Of a stretch of 6,047 nucleotides of DNA, positions 5,579-6,047 are shown in pieces. The stretch covers positions 408 through 6,454 of the forward strand of contig PKZI01000170.1 of the NCBI GenBank assembly GCA_003133005.1, in the 5' to 3' direction. The position numbers and the translations under genes are program-made. Source of the stretch: Acidimicrobiaceae bacterium (lineage in GTDB: Bacteria > Actinomycetota > Acidimicrobiia > Acidimicrobiales > RAAP-2). The notes under the pieces are model-generated. The model saw only the letters and a list, made by a program, of their open reading frames with translations, searched no databases and was not told where the DNA came from. Each line of letters opens with the position of its first letter. Positions within the stretch are counted from its first letter, which is position 1.

Positions 5579-6047
5579 CCCGCCGGTTCGTGGCCCGCGA
5601 GCCACGCTTTGAAGGCGTCGAACGGCAGCGGATGCGACACGGAGAATCCCTGGATGTAGGTGCATCCGTGCGCGCGCAGCCACGCAAGTTCGCCCGGCGA
5701 TTCGACGCCCTCGGCCAACGATTCGAAGCCGAACCGTTCGGCGATCGAGATGATGGTTTCCGCGATCGTTCGATCGTGCGGATCGGCGTCGAGACCGGAC
5801 ACGAAGCTGCGATCGATCTTGACGATGTCGACCGGCAGTCGCTTGAGCGACGAGAGCGACGAATAGCCGGTACCGAAATCGTCGATCGCGATTCGCACCT
5901 TGAGCCGGCGCAGAGCGCGGCATACGTGGCGCGTCGCTTCCACGTCACGCATGGCATCGGTTTCGGTGATCTCGACGCCGATGTTCTCCAACTTCACGCC
6001 GCGACGGGCGGCGTCGGTAAAGGCGCGCACGAGGCCCGTCGAACTGG
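5575..6047 (-). CDS. EAL-domain cyclic-di-GMP phosphodiesterase, C-terminal part
   Basis: EAL domains hydrolyse cyclic-di-GMP to pGpG, controlling motility and biofilm state. The visible part starts mid-domain at the right edge (SSTGL...) and includes GVEITETDAM, the metal-binding loop IDDFGTGYSSL, VDIVKIDRSFV with the catalytic-type Lys, SLAEGVES with conserved glutamates, and YIQGFSVSHPLP, ending shortly after in AWLAGHEPAG. All active-site motifs that should fall in this half are intact, so the enzyme is probably active. The EAL tripeptide itself and any GGDEF, PAS or membrane part lie outside the window. The GTG at 6028-6030 is internal. Codon use is strongly G/C-ending, like the hexapeptide gene and unlike the genes left of 5318, so these two belong to the same source DNA. 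Confidence 0.93.
   Translation of the reverse strand, partial: SSTGLVRAFTDAARRGVKLENIGVEITETDAMRDVEATRHVCRALRRLKVRIAIDDFGTGYSSLSSLKRLPVDIVKIDRSFVSGLDADPHDRTIAETIISIAERFGFESLAEGVESPGELAWLRAHGCTYIQGFSVSHPLPFDAFKAWLAGHEPAG

Noticed and set aside
5318..5923. A 201-codon Arg-rich minus-strand frame
   Set aside because: It is an out-of-frame shadow of the EAL gene and of the strand opposite the hexapeptide gene. Its arginine- and alanine-rich composition is typical of G+C-rich shadow frames.
1..6047. CRISPR array, toxin-antitoxin pair, riboswitch or insertion sequence
   Set aside because: No regularly spaced repeats, small paired genes, leader-like aptamers or transposase motifs were found on either strand.

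Overview
The window looks like two unlike pieces of DNA joined at about position 5318. The left piece (1 to about 5317) is an ordinary, very compact actinobacterial housekeeping region. The pointers are an ffs/dnaX/recR cluster beside a tRNA-Ser, frequent GTG/TTG starts, no Shine-Dalgarno at the operon-leading genes, and TANNNT -10 boxes placed for leaderless or near-leaderless transcription. Acidimicrobiia or a related actinobacterial lineage is my inference, not a demonstrated placement. From left to right it carries the 3' part of an acetyl-CoA acetyltransferase (+), a SixA-like histidine phosphatase (-), undecaprenyl-diphosphatase UppP (+), RecR (-), the DnaX clamp-loader subunit (-), the signal recognition particle RNA (-), a tRNA-Ser(GGA) (+), and the last 67 codons of an AAA ATPase of the DUF4143 type (-).

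The gene logic is compact. dnaX and recR form a translationally coupled pair (TTGA overlap), with recR started from a good GAGGAG ribosome site inside the dnaX tail. The SRP RNA lies directly upstream of dnaX on the same strand, and tRNA-Ser is transcribed divergently from the same 65-bp spacer. SixA and UppP are divergent across a 53-bp spacer. Each convergent pair (thiolase/sixA, uppP/recR and, in the right piece, hexapeptide protein/EAL protein) ends in a 4-bp overlap that holds both stop codons.

The right piece (about 5321 to 6047) is much richer in G+C: about 73% by hand count over 5341-5460, against about 51% over 5101-5280. It holds the C-terminal hexapeptide-repeat domain of a protein that looks like a sugar-nucleotide transferase (+) and the C-terminal half of an EAL cyclic-di-GMP phosphodiesterase (-), which runs off the right edge. 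Two genes on opposite strands are both broken at the same point near 5318, and base composition changes there. This is best explained by a chimeric assembly join or, less likely, by a real recombination junction.

I see no new defence, mobile or biosynthetic system. The most interesting items are the junction, the DUF4143 gene remnant (which has no start codon and is easily overlooked), the SRP RNA hidden under a spurious reading frame, and a shared TAGCNT promoter element.
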